From Kineosporia aurantiaca JCM 3230 (lineage in GTDB: Bacteria; Actinomycetota; Actinomycetes; Actinomycetales; Kineosporiaceae), in contig JODP01000021.1 in the NCBI GenBank assembly GCA_000719025.1, positions 1 through 64,000 of the forward strand: 64,000 nucleotides of DNA. Reading direction: 5' to 3'. Shown here piece after piece: positions 25,572-34,112 of this stretch. The position numbers and the translations under genes were made by a program. How positions within the stretch are numbered: the first letter of the stretch is position 1; each line of letters begins with the position of its first letter. The notes under the pieces were generated by a model. That model had not been told where the DNA came from and searched no databases. It saw only the letters and a list, made by a program, of their open reading frames with translations.

Positions 25572-27950
25572 GTGGCGGAAACGGGAGTGGACTTCGTGAC
25601 CGCGGCCCAGGGCGTGCTGTCGGACCTGCGCACCTGGATCGGCCTGGACACCTGGTCGATCCTGCGCCGGGACGACGACGACCTGATCATCATGCTGACC
25701 AACGACGAGGTGTTCGGCTTCTCGGACGGGCTGACCGTGCCCTGGGCCGACTCCTACCTGTGCCAGGTGGTGGAGTGGGGGCGGCCGGAAGCGGTTCCGG
25801 ACGTGGTCGACAACGACTACCTGGCCCGGGCCACCGCCACCATCCAGCCCCCGGTGATCGCCGGCCTGATGGTGCCGCTGCGCTCTCCCGAGGGAAAGAT
25901 GCTGGGCGCGCTGACCGGGATCAGCACCCGGGCGATCCCCGATCTGGAGCGTCACCTGCCCGCCGCCCGCCGCCAGGCGGCGCTGCTCGGCGCCCTGCTC
26001 GGGCACGAGCTGTCGGCGCAGCAGAAGCACCGCCGGGAGCACATCCCGATGGCCGAATACACCGACCTGCTCACCGGCCTGGCCAACCGCCGGGCTTGGG
26101 ACGACGCGCTGCGCGCGGAAGACGCCCGGGCCGCCCGTTACGCCAGCTCCGCGGCGGTGCTGGTGCTCGACATCGACGGCCTGCGCCGGGTGAACAGCGG
26201 ATCCGGGCACAGCGGTGGGGACGACGTGCTGGTCACCACCGCGGCCGTGCTGGCCGGGCGGATGCGCTCGGTCGACTTCGTCGCCCGGATCGGCGGCGAC
26301 GAGTTCGGCGTGCTGATGCCGGAAACCACCGCGGCCGAGGCGGTGACCGTGCTCGGGGATCTGCGTGCGGCGCTGACCGCGGCGGGCATCACCGCATCCT
26401 TCGGGATCGGCCAGCGTCGTAGCAACACCGGTCTGCAGGCCGCCTGGCGGGCCGCTGATGTGGAGATGTACGCGGACAAGCTGCAGGCGGCCGGTCGGCT
26501 GATTCCCCGTCAGAGCACGGGGGAGACCCAGCCCGAGCGCCCGACGCCGGTCGGGCACCGGAGCAAGCAGCAGCCCTACACCGGGCCGGAACGCCGTCGG
26601 CCGCGTCGGAAGCGGGAGGCAGCCAAGAAGGTCGTCACGCCGCCGATCCCGGAACCCCGCACCGAACTTGAGGTGGAGAACCAGCAGACCCCGGAGGAAG
26701 CGGCCGCGAGCGTGGCAGCCGCTGGGGCGGCGCTGGCCGACAAGTCCCCGGACACCCAGCCCCGTCGGCTCACCAGCGTCGACGCGCTGCTCCAGCTGGC
26801 CAAGGACCAGTTGGGCATGGAGGTCGCCTACTTAGGGACGTTTGAGGGGACGACGGGGCAGCAGCGAGTTCGCAATCTGGTCACCTCGGGCGCGGTGCCG
26901 CTCGCGGTCGGCGACTTCCAGCGGCTCGACGACACCTACAGCAAGGCGATCGTGGACGGCCGGATGAACGCCGTCATCCCCGACACCAGCAAGGACCCGC
27001 TGGCCCGGGCGCTGCCGATGACCCGCCGGCTGGCGATCGGGGCGCACGTCGGAGTGCCGCTGCAGCGCCGCGACGGCCGGCTCTACGGCTCGCTCGGCAC
27101 CTGGTCCGCGCACCCGGACGACGCCCTGCGCGAGCGCGACGCCGAGGTGCTGCGCGCCATCGGGACCGTGGTGATGGACCTGGTCGACATCGAGGACCGG
27201 ACCGAGCAGGACCGGCACAAGATGCTCGACCGGATGGACCGGCTGATGGCCAACGGCGGGCCGGGCGTGGTGTTCCAGGCCGTGCACGCACTCGACGGCC
27301 TGTCCACGGTCGGGGTCGAGGCACTCAGCCGGTTCCCGGCCGGTAGCGGCCGCCCGGACGAATGGTTCACCTCGGCCACCCGGGCCGGGGTCGGCCTGGA
27401 GCTGGAACTGGCCGCCGTCCGCAACGCCCTGACCATCCTGCCCGCCCTGCGCGGCTTCCTCGGGATCAACGTCTCGCCGCGCACCCTGGTCTCGCCCGCC
27501 TTCGGTCGCCTGGTCACCGCGCTGCCGCTGCGCAGCATCGTCATCGAGATCACCGAGCACGAGGCGGTCGACGACTACGACGCGCTGAACGAGGTGCTGC
27601 GGCCGTGGCGGGAGCGCGGCATGCGGATCGCGGTGGACGACGCCGGGGCCGGCTTCGCCAGCATGCGGCACGTGCTGACCCTGGTGCCGGACTTCATCAA
27701 GCTGGACATCTCACTGGTCCGCGGCATTGACACCGATCCGGCCAAGCGCGCCCTGGCCGGGGCGCTGGCCGCGTTCGCCCAGAAGATCGGCAGCAGCGTG
27801 ATTGCGGAAGGCATCGAGACTGCACCCGAACTGAGCTGCCTGCGCGGCCTGCGGGTGCAATTCGGACAGGGCTACCACCTGAGCCTGCCGGGACCGCTGG
27901 CGGACGAGATGCGTAAGGACGGAGAGGTCCGGCCCGCCGTCCTCCCTTGA
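25572..27950 (+). CDS. soluble GAF-GGDEF-GAF-EAL cyclic-di-GMP protein
   Basis: The 792-residue product has no membrane helices. A GAF-like domain (about 5-150) precedes a GGDEF domain with intact RIGGDEFGVLM near residue 240. A charged linker (PERRRPRRKREAAKK) joins a second GAF domain (about 410-555) to an EAL domain (GVEALSRF near 581, IEITEHEA near 656, KLDISLVRG, AEGIET near 745). The metal-binding DDFGTG is DDAGAG, so phosphodiesterase activity may be altered. GTG 25572 is the best start; GAAGGG is nearby but distant. It may be co-transcribed with EamA. Confidence 0.88.
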   Translation: MAETGVDFVTAAQGVLSDLRTWIGLDTWSILRRDDDDLIIMLTNDEVFGFSDGLTVPWADSYLCQVVEWGRPEAVPDVVDNDYLARATATIQPPVIAGLMVPLRSPEGKMLGALTGISTRAIPDLERHLPAARRQAALLGALLGHELSAQQKHRREHIPMAEYTDLLTGLANRRAWDDALRAEDARAARYASSAAVLVLDIDGLRRVNSGSGHSGGDDVLVTTAAVLAGRMRSVDFVARIGGDEFGVLMPETTAAEAVTVLGDLRAALTAAGITASFGIGQRRSNTGLQAAWRAADVEMYADKLQAAGRLIPRQSTGETQPERPTPVGHRSKQQPYTGPERRRPRRKREAAKKVVTPPIPEPRTELEVENQQTPEEAAASVAAAGAALADKSPDTQPRRLTSVDALLQLAKDQLGMEVAYLGTFEGTTGQQRVRNLVTSGAVPLAVGDFQRLDDTYSKAIVDGRMNAVIPDTSKDPLARALPMTRRLAIGAHVGVPLQRRDGRLYGSLGTWSAHPDDALRERDAEVLRAIGTVVMDLVDIEDRTEQDRHKMLDRMDRLMANGGPGVVFQAVHALDGLSTVGVEALSRFPAGSGRPDEWFTSATRAGVGLELELAAVRNALTILPALRGFLGINVSPRTLVSPAFGRLVTALPLRSIVIEITEHEAVDDYDALNEVLRPWRERGMRIAVDDAGAGFASMRHVLTLVPDFIKLDISLVRGIDTDPAKRALAGALAAFAQKIGSSVIAEGIETAPELSCLRGLRVQFGQGYHLSLPGPLADEMRKDGEVRPAVLP

Positions 27951-27985
27951 CCAAAGGTGAGTTTCGACAGCGGCGAAACTAGGTA

Positions 27986-28013
27986 TGGACAATCTCTATC
28001 AGGTAGGTAGAGT
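27986..28013 (+). promoter_or_regulatory. promoter of the organosulfur operon (leaderless type)
   Basis: TGGACA (27986-27991, like TTGACA) and TAGAGT (28008-28013) are 16 bases apart, and the leader-peptide ATG begins seven bases after the -10, which places it at the expected transcription start. The spacer holds CTCTA and TAGAG as an inverted pair (27994-27998, 28008-28012) that could be an operator. All are pattern-based. Confidence 0.55.
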
Positions 28014-28020
28014 AATCGTC

Positions 28021-28080
28021 ATGGAACGGTGGATCACGGCAGCGGGCGGTACCCGCACCGGTCTTTGTTGTCGCCCCTGA
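28021..28080 (+). CDS. cysteine-codon leader peptide of the organosulfur operon
   Basis: ATG 28021 opens a 20-codon frame for MERWITAAGGTRTGLCCRP, with two adjacent Cys codons (TGT TGT) three codons before a CCC-TGA end. Short leader peptides with Cys near the end are known in actinobacteria upstream of sulfur-assimilation genes, where ribosome pausing at low cysteinyl-tRNA raises expression. The frame lies 141 bases ahead of the first gene of an organosulfur operon and starts where transcription is predicted to start. Confidence 0.7.
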   Translation: MERWITAAGGTRTGLCCRP

Positions 28081-28147
28081 TCGCGTTTGATCCACAACCG
28101 GTTTCGCTCCTCGCACCGAAGCTCCCCCTCCGTACGGCCCCGTGACC

Positions 28148-28182
28148 CGCACGCCGCCAGCCCGTTTCGGGTGGTGGTGCGC
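28148..28182 (+). promoter_or_regulatory. candidate attenuator hairpin downstream of the leader peptide
   Basis: CCCG-TTT-CGGG forms the tip (28161-28171), and the arms can be extended by GC and GU pairs with one bulged A and one A-C mismatch to about 28149 and 28182. In addition GTGGATCA inside the leader frame (28029-28036) is complementary to TGATCCAC at 28088-28095, an alternative pairing that a paused ribosome would disturb. No U-tract is seen. Confidence 0.4.
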
Positions 28183-28221
28183 TGACGCACGGGTATCCAC
28201 GCTTACCTGGAGACGGTTCCC

Positions 28222-29391
28222 ATGACTGGACACGCGGTCGAGTTCATCAGCGCCATCAACGTCAACCCGGCCAACGAGATCAACCGCCTGGCCCGGTTCG
28301 ACATCGACGTCCCCTACCTGCGCCGGTACTCGCGTCTCCTGGAGGACGGCGGGTTCGACTACACGCTGGTGCCCTACGGCTCGCCCGGGCACGACCAGTT
28401 CGCCGTCGCCACCGCGCTCACCCAGTACACCGAGCGGATCAAGCCGATCGTCGCGCTGCGGCCGAACACCCACTACCCGACCGTCGCGGCCAAGGCGCTG
28501 GCCACCCTCGACCAGCTCTCCGAGGGCCGCGCGGTGGTGCACTTCATCGCCGGCGGCAGCGACCGCGAGCAGCTGCGCGAGGGCGACACCCTGGACAAGG
28601 CCGGCCGGTACGAGCGGGAAGAGGAGTACATCCGCATCCTGCGCCGGGTCTGGACCGAGACCGAGCCGTTCGACCACGACGGGAAGTACTACCAGTTTAA
28701 GGATTTCGTCTCCCGGGTGCGCCCGGTGAACGGCACCATCCCGGTCAGCGTCGGCGGCTCGTCGGACGAGGCGTACCGGGTCGGCGGGGCGCTCGGCGAC
28801 ATCTTCGGGCTCTGGGGTGAGCCGCTGGCCGAGACCGCCCAGCAGATCAGCCGGTTCACCGAGGAGGCGCGCAAGGCCGGCCGGACCGACGTGCCGCGGA
28901 CCTGGGTCACCTTCCGCCCGATCATCGCCCCGACCGAGGAGCTGGCCTGGGAGAAGGCGCACCGCACGCTGGACATCCTGAAAGGCGGCGCAACGGGCGG
29001 TAAGTCGTTGTGGTCGCAGGTGAAGAACTGGAACGGTCCGGACGGGCCGGCCAACGTGGGCTCGCAGCGGTTGCTGGACATCGCCTCCAAGAAGGACCTA
29101 CACGACCGTGCGCTGTGGACCCCGACCGCCACCGCGACCGGTGCCGCCGGGGCGTCCACTGCTCTGGTCGGCAGCTACGAGACGGTCGCCGCCGCGATCC
29201 TCGACTACATCGACCTCGGCGCCGACCTGATCTCGATCCGCGGCTACGATAACCTGAACGACGCGGTGGACTACGGCCGCTACCTGATTCCCCTGGTTCG
29301 GCAGGAGCTTGCGCACCGCGAGGCGACCGGCGAACGGGGCACCGTGGTCCGGCAGGACCCGCTGGAGAACAGCGGCCTGGTGACGTCGTGA
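28222..29391 (+). CDS. LLM-class flavin-dependent monooxygenase (SsuD/sulfonate type)
   Basis: The 389-residue protein is a bacterial-luciferase-like TIM barrel: FDYTLVPYGSPGHDQFAVATALTQYTERIKPIVALRPNTHYPTVAAKALATLDQLSEGRAVVHFIAGGSDREQLREGD is the SsuD pattern, and the family signature YQFKDF and VPVNG-like RPVNGTIPVSVGGSSDEAYRVGG follows. It should use FMNH2 and O2 to cleave a C-S bond and release sulfite. No flavin reductase gene is in the operon. GGAGA precedes the ATG. The stop overlaps the next GTG (GTGA). Confidence 0.88.
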   Translation: MTGHAVEFISAINVNPANEINRLARFDIDVPYLRRYSRLLEDGGFDYTLVPYGSPGHDQFAVATALTQYTERIKPIVALRPNTHYPTVAAKALATLDQLSEGRAVVHFIAGGSDREQLREGDTLDKAGRYEREEEYIRILRRVWTETEPFDHDGKYYQFKDFVSRVRPVNGTIPVSVGGSSDEAYRVGGALGDIFGLWGEPLAETAQQISRFTEEARKAGRTDVPRTWVTFRPIIAPTEELAWEKAHRTLDILKGGATGGKSLWSQVKNWNGPDGPANVGSQRLLDIASKKDLHDRALWTPTATATGAAGASTALVGSYETVAAAILDYIDLGADLISIRGYDNLNDAVDYGRYLIPLVRQELAHREATGERGTVVRQDPLENSGLVTS

Positions 29392-30551
29392 CCGCGCAGC
29401 TCGAGAACGTCCTTCCGAAAACTTCGATTGAGGACGCTTCCCTCGCCGAGGTCACGCGGAAGCTGGCTGCGGGAGCGGAGGAGAACGACCGTACGGGAGC
29501 CTTCCCGTGGGCGGGGATCCAGATCGTGCACGAGGCCGGTCTGCTCCGGGCCGGAATCGGATCCGCCTACGGGGGAACTCCGCTCAGCGCGGTCGACACC
29601 GTGCGGTTGCTCGAGGCGCTCGGCCAGGGCGACCCGTCGGTGGCCCTGCTGACCGCGATGACGGTGTTCCAGCACCAGGCTCAGGGGATCGCGCCGTGGT
29701 GGCCGGAAGCGGTCTACCGCCAGGTGGTGGCCGACTCGCGGGACCGGCCGGTGCTGCTGAACGCGATCCGGGCCGAACCCGAGTGGGGTGCCCCGGCCCG
29801 GGGCGGCCTGCCGGCGACCACCGTGAAGAAGGTGGACGGCGGCTGGATCCTCAACGGCCGCAAGGGTTTCGCCACCGGATCGGAAGGGCTGGCCTACCAC
29901 CTGGTCTGGGCCACCACCTCCACCGACCCGGACGACGACCCGCTGCTGGCCCACGCCGTGGTGCCCGCCTCCGCGGAGGGCATCGAGATCATCCGCACCT
30001 GGGACCATCTCGGGCTCCGGGCCACCAGCACTCACGACGTGGTCTACACCGACGTCTTCGTGCCGGAGGAGAACTTCCGCGGGGTGCCGTTGTCGCAGCA
30101 GCGCACCGACGTTCCCGGCAGCCTCGGCCTCGGCCTGGCCGCGCTCTACGTCGGGGTGGCCCGGGCCGCGCAGGCGTTCTTCGTGAAGTTCGCCAACGAG
30201 CGGATCCCCACCTCGCTGGGCCGGCCGATCGCCACCACCGAGCGGATCCAGAGCGTGGCCGGGGAGATCGAGGTCCAGCTGATCCAGGCCGAGGAAGTGC
30301 TGCTCGGCCTGGCCCACCGGGTCGACGCCGGGGACCCCGCCGCCCAGCGCCGGGTCCTGGCGGCCAAGCTGATCGCCACCCGCAGCGCCGTCACCGCCGT
30401 CCAGACCGCCGTCGCTGCCCTCGGAAACCCGGCGCTGACCAGGCACAACCCACTCGAACGGCACCTGCGCGACGTGCTCTGTTCGAGGGTGCACCCGCCC
30501 CAGGACGACGCGGCCCTGCTGATCGCCGGCCGCGCTTCTCTCGCCCGCTGA
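29388..30551 (+). CDS. acyl-CoA-dehydrogenase-like flavin monooxygenase (SfnB/DszC type)
   Basis: The 387-residue product has the acyl-CoA dehydrogenase fold: central domain with NGRKGFATGSEGLAYHLVWATT and LGLRATSTHDVVYTDVFVPEENF, C-terminal helices with RIQSVAGEIEVQLIQAEEVL and a short end. Pairing with an LLM monooxygenase and an ABC importer is characteristic of sulfur-starvation genes such as sfnB or dszC/tdsC relatives that oxygenate organosulfur compounds with reduced flavin. The general-base Glu of true acyl-CoA dehydrogenases is not evident. It overlaps its upstream neighbour by four bases. Confidence 0.82.
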   Translation: MTAQLENVLPKTSIEDASLAEVTRKLAAGAEENDRTGAFPWAGIQIVHEAGLLRAGIGSAYGGTPLSAVDTVRLLEALGQGDPSVALLTAMTVFQHQAQGIAPWWPEAVYRQVVADSRDRPVLLNAIRAEPEWGAPARGGLPATTVKKVDGGWILNGRKGFATGSEGLAYHLVWATTSTDPDDDPLLAHAVVPASAEGIEIIRTWDHLGLRATSTHDVVYTDVFVPEENFRGVPLSQQRTDVPGSLGLGLAALYVGVARAAQAFFVKFANERIPTSLGRPIATTERIQSVAGEIEVQLIQAEEVLLGLAHRVDAGDPAAQRRVLAAKLIATRSAVTAVQTAVAALGNPALTRHNPLERHLRDVLCSRVHPPQDDAALLIAGRASLAR

Positions 30552-30575
30552 GCTTGCACCCAAGGAGAAACGCCC

Positions 30576-32201
30576 GTGAGACTCACCCGTCCATTCCTCG
30601 CCCTCACCGCCCTGGCCCTGCTGAGCGCCTGCGGCGGCGGGGCCAAGGCCGCCTCGGACGCCGACGCCGGCACCCCGGTCAAGGGCGGCACGCTGAAGAT
30701 CGCCTTCTGGGACGACGCCCAGGGCTGCATCGACCCGAACCAGGTGTACTGGATTGAGAGCCGCTCGCTGAACCGGCAGTTCGCCGACTCGCTGACCGAC
30801 CAGGACCCGGAGACCGGGAAGATCGTGCCCTGGCTGGCCAAGAGCTGGACGGTGAACGCCGACGCGACCAAGTTCACCTTCAAACTGCGCGACGACGTGA
30901 CCTTCTCGGACGGTGAGAAGCTCGACGCCGCCGCGGTGAAGACGGCCTACGACGCGACCCACGCGCTGGGCGCCAAGTCGCTGCTGGGCCTGACCTACAC
31001 GGCCGGCTACAAGGAGAGCAAGGTGATCGACCCCTACACCGTGGAGGTCGACTTCAGCAGCCCGAACAGCGCTTTCCTGCAGGCCAGTTCGACCACCACG
31101 ATGGCGATCCTGAGCCCCAAGACCTACCAGGAGACGCCCGAGGTGCGCTGCACCGGCAAGGGCCTGATCGGCAGCGGCGCGTTCACCCTGGACAGCTACA
31201 CCGCGGCCACCGAGGCGCACCTGACCCGGCGCGATGACTACGCCTGGCCCTCGGACCTGGTGAAGAACAAGGGCGCGGCCTACCTGGACGCCATCGCGGT
31301 CTCCTACATCAAGGAGGACAGCGTCCGGGTCGGCAGCCTGACCAGCGGCTCGATCGACATCGCCTGGCCGCGCCTGCCGATCTCGGAGGCCGATCAGAAG
31401 GTGATCGAGGCGACCGGGGCCAAGATCGAGTCGCGGGCGCTGCCCGGGATCAGCGACAGCTACTTCCCGAACACCAGCGCCGGCAAGCCCCTGGCCGACC
31501 CGCAGGTCCGCCAGGCGCTGCAGAAGTCGATCGACCGGAAGAGCTTCGCCAGCACCATCTTCTGGGACGACTACCCGGTGGTCACCGGCCCGTTCGACTC
31601 CACCACGCCGTACGCCACGGACTCCTCGGCGGCCCTGGCCTACGACCCGGAGGGCGCCAAGAAGCTGCTCGACGCAGCGGGCTGGACCACCGGGGCCGAC
31701 GGCTACCGCAGCAAGGACGGCAAGCCGCTGACCCTGACCATCCCGCTGCAGGCCTCCACTCCCGGCGACCAGCTCGTGCAGGACCAGCTGAAGCAGGTCG
31801 GGATCAAGGTCGACCTGAAGGTGCTCACCCTGGCCCAGTACCAGGCGGCCGCCGCCGGGGGCCAGTACGACCTGCTCGCCACCTACTACACCCGGGCCGA
31901 CCCGAGCGTGCTCGGCTCGGTGCTGGACTCGAAGGTCAGCCAGGCCGGCACCGCCCAGCTCTCGCAGGTCGGTGACACCGCTCAGGACATCAGCAAGCTG
32001 TTCGCCGCCGGTCTCAACGCCGCCGGGGACTCCAAGCGCGCCGCCGCCTACGCCGATCTGCAGAAAGAAATCATCGACCAGGGCGTGATGTTCCCGCTGT
32101 ACGAGCGGGTGCAGACGGCCGGGGTCGCGTCCAAGGTGCACGGCTTCGCCTGGACCAGTGAGGCCTTCCTGCGGGCCAACGACATCTGGATCAGTCAGTG
32201 A
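30576..32201 (+). CDS. ABC transporter substrate-binding lipoprotein, SBP_bac_5 (peptide/nickel) family
   Basis: The 541-residue product has a signal peptide with lipobox LLSAC (Cys19) and the SBP_bac_5 pattern: LNRQFADSLTDQDPETGKIVPWLAKSWTVNADATKFTFKLRDDVTFSDG, later DPQVRQALQKSIDRKSFA. GTG 30576 has AAGGAGA six to seven bases ahead. In this operon it most likely binds an organosulfur compound rather than a peptide. It is followed by a GTGA-overlapping permease gene. Confidence 0.9.
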   Translation: MRLTRPFLALTALALLSACGGGAKAASDADAGTPVKGGTLKIAFWDDAQGCIDPNQVYWIESRSLNRQFADSLTDQDPETGKIVPWLAKSWTVNADATKFTFKLRDDVTFSDGEKLDAAAVKTAYDATHALGAKSLLGLTYTAGYKESKVIDPYTVEVDFSSPNSAFLQASSTTTMAILSPKTYQETPEVRCTGKGLIGSGAFTLDSYTAATEAHLTRRDDYAWPSDLVKNKGAAYLDAIAVSYIKEDSVRVGSLTSGSIDIAWPRLPISEADQKVIEATGAKIESRALPGISDSYFPNTSAGKPLADPQVRQALQKSIDRKSFASTIFWDDYPVVTGPFDSTTPYATDSSAALAYDPEGAKKLLDAAGWTTGADGYRSKDGKPLTLTIPLQASTPGDQLVQDQLKQVGIKVDLKVLTLAQYQAAAAGGQYDLLATYYTRADPSVLGSVLDSKVSQAGTAQLSQVGDTAQDISKLFAAGLNAAGDSKRAAAYADLQKEIIDQGVMFPLYERVQTAGVASKVHGFAWTSEAFLRANDIWISQ

Positions 32202-33214
32202 CCACGGCCGAGATCACCGGTGTGATCCCCCGACCCGCCCAGCGCGGGTCGGGGGTCCACCCCGCGGTGCGTTACGTCAGCGGGCGGGTGCTCCAGGCCG
32301 TGGCGGTGCTGTGGGCCGTCTACACGGTCACCTTCGGCATCCTCTACCTGCTGCCCAGCGACCCGGTCAGCCTTCAGCTGGCCGCGGCCAACGTGCAGGT
32401 GGACGAGCTGAGCCCGGCCGAGCTGGCCGCCGCCAAGACCCAGTACGGGCTGGACAAGCCGCTGCTGACGCAGTATTTCGACCATCTCGGCGGCCTGCTG
32501 CACGGTGATTTCGGCCAGTCCATCTCGCTGCACCGGCCGGTCGGCGGCCTGCTCGCCGAGCGGTTGCCCTCCACCCTGGCCCTCGGTGGCACCGCGGTCG
32601 TGCTGGCTCTGCTGCTCGGCGGCGGCCTGGCCTACCTGGCCGCCTACGTCCGGCTGCGCTGGCTCAAGACGGTGCTGAACCGGCTTCCGGCGGTGGGGGT
32701 CTCGCTGCCGCCGTTCTTCGTCGGGCTGCTTCTGATCCAGGTGTTCGCCTTCGACCTGGGCTGGTTCCCGGCCACCGGGACGACCGGCTTCTCCAGCCTG
32801 GTGCTGCCCGCGGTGACGATGGCCGTGCCGACCGCGGCGATGCTCGCCCAGGTGCTCACCCGCAGCCTGGACGACCAGCTCGCCGAACCGTACGTCACCA
32901 CCGCCGTCGCACGCGGCCTGAGCCGGCAGTACGTGCAGGCCCGGCACGCGTTGCGCAACGCCCTGCTGCCCGCTCTGACCCTGCTCGGGCTGCTGCTCGG
33001 GGCCACCGTCACCGAGTCCGTCGTGGCCGAGACGGTGTTCTCCCGGCAGGGCGTGGGACAGCTGGCCCAACAGGCCGTCCTGGCCCAGGACGTCCCGCTG
33101 GTCCAGGCGATCGTGGTGGTCGCCGCGACCGCGTTCGTCCTGATCAATCTCGTCATCGATCTCGTGTACCCGTTGTTCGACCCGCGGATCACGCACACCC
33201 CCCGGGTCTCGTAG
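32198..33214 (+). CDS. ABC transporter permease (DppB-like)
   Basis: The 338-residue protein has six helices, a DppB-type N-terminus (VRYVSGRVLQAVAVLWAVYTVTFGILYLLPSDPVSLQL) and the EAA loop TAVARGLSRQYVQARHALRNALLPALTLLGLLLGATVTESVVAETVFS. It is the first half of the membrane channel. The start GTG overlaps the lipoprotein stop by four bases. Confidence 0.9.
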   Translation: MTTAEITGVIPRPAQRGSGVHPAVRYVSGRVLQAVAVLWAVYTVTFGILYLLPSDPVSLQLAAANVQVDELSPAELAAAKTQYGLDKPLLTQYFDHLGGLLHGDFGQSISLHRPVGGLLAERLPSTLALGGTAVVLALLLGGGLAYLAAYVRLRWLKTVLNRLPAVGVSLPPFFVGLLLIQVFAFDLGWFPATGTTGFSSLVLPAVTMAVPTAAMLAQVLTRSLDDQLAEPYVTTAVARGLSRQYVQARHALRNALLPALTLLGLLLGATVTESVVAETVFSRQGVGQLAQQAVLAQDVPLVQAIVVVAATAFVLINLVIDLVYPLFDPRITHTPRVS

Positions 33215-33224
33215 GAGGCTGGTC

Positions 33225-34112
33225 ATGTCGATCGATCTGGCACCAGAACTGGGGACGCCGGTTGCGGCGGAAGCAGTCGCCGAACCGAGGCTTTCGGTCG
33301 GGTCGCGGCTGGCGTTCCTGACCGCCCGCCCCGGGCTCGTCCTGGCCGGGCTGTACGTGGCCTTCGTGCTCGTCTCGGCCGTGGTGCCGGGCTGGTTCAC
33401 CAGCTACGACCCGGACGCGACGGCCGGTTCGGACAAGCTGCTGGCCCCCTCGGCCCAGCACTGGTTCGGCACCGACGAACTCGGCCGGGACCTGTTCAGC
33501 CGGGTGCTGCACGGCTCCACCCTGACCATCCAGGCCACCCTGGGCGCGGTGGTGATCGCGGTGATCGCCGGCCTGGCCCTCGGGGTGGTCTCCGGGTTCT
33601 TCGGCGGCTGGGCGGACGCGGTGATCATGCGGGTGATCGACGTGCTGCTGGCCGTCCCGCGGCTGCTGCTGGCCCTGACCATCGTCACCGCGCTGGGGTT
33701 CGGCACGCTGCCGATCGCGGTCGCGGTGGGGGTCGGGATCGTGCCCGGCTTCGCCCGGATCACCCGGGCCCGGGTGCTGAGCATCAAGTCGCTGCCCTAC
33801 ATCGAGGCGGCCCGCACCGGCGGCGCATCCTGGACCCGGGTGCTGGTCCGGCACATCCTGCCCAACAGCTGGGGCCCGGTGCTGGTGCTGGCGGTGCTCG
33901 ACTTCGGGGTGGCCATCCTGGCGATCTCGGCCCTCAGCTTCCTCGGCTTCGGTGCCGCCCCACCGGCCGCCGAGTGGGGCACGCTGATCTCCCAGGGCCG
34001 CAGCTACCTGATCACCTCACCGTGGCTCACCCTGCTGCCGGGGATCTTCGTCGGGCTGATGGTCTTCAGTCTGAACCACATCTCCCGCAGCCTCGAGGAG
34101 CTCCAGCGATGA
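33225..34112 (+). CDS. ABC transporter permease (DppC-like)
   Basis: The 295-residue product has a short cytoplasmic N-terminus, a helix, a periplasmic part with HWFGTDELGRDLFSRVLHGSTLT (DppC signature) and five more helices with the EAA loop YIEAARTGGASWTRVLVRHILPNSWGPVLVLAVLDFG. It pairs with the DppB-like permease. GGAGG lies before ATG 33225, and its end overlaps the ATPase start as ATGA. Confidence 0.9.
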   Translation: MSIDLAPELGTPVAAEAVAEPRLSVGSRLAFLTARPGLVLAGLYVAFVLVSAVVPGWFTSYDPDATAGSDKLLAPSAQHWFGTDELGRDLFSRVLHGSTLTIQATLGAVVIAVIAGLALGVVSGFFGGWADAVIMRVIDVLLAVPRLLLALTIVTALGFGTLPIAVAVGVGIVPGFARITRARVLSIKSLPYIEAARTGGASWTRVLVRHILPNSWGPVLVLAVLDFGVAILAISALSFLGFGAAPPAAEWGTLISQGRSYLITSPWLTLLPGIFVGLMVFSLNHISRSLEELQR

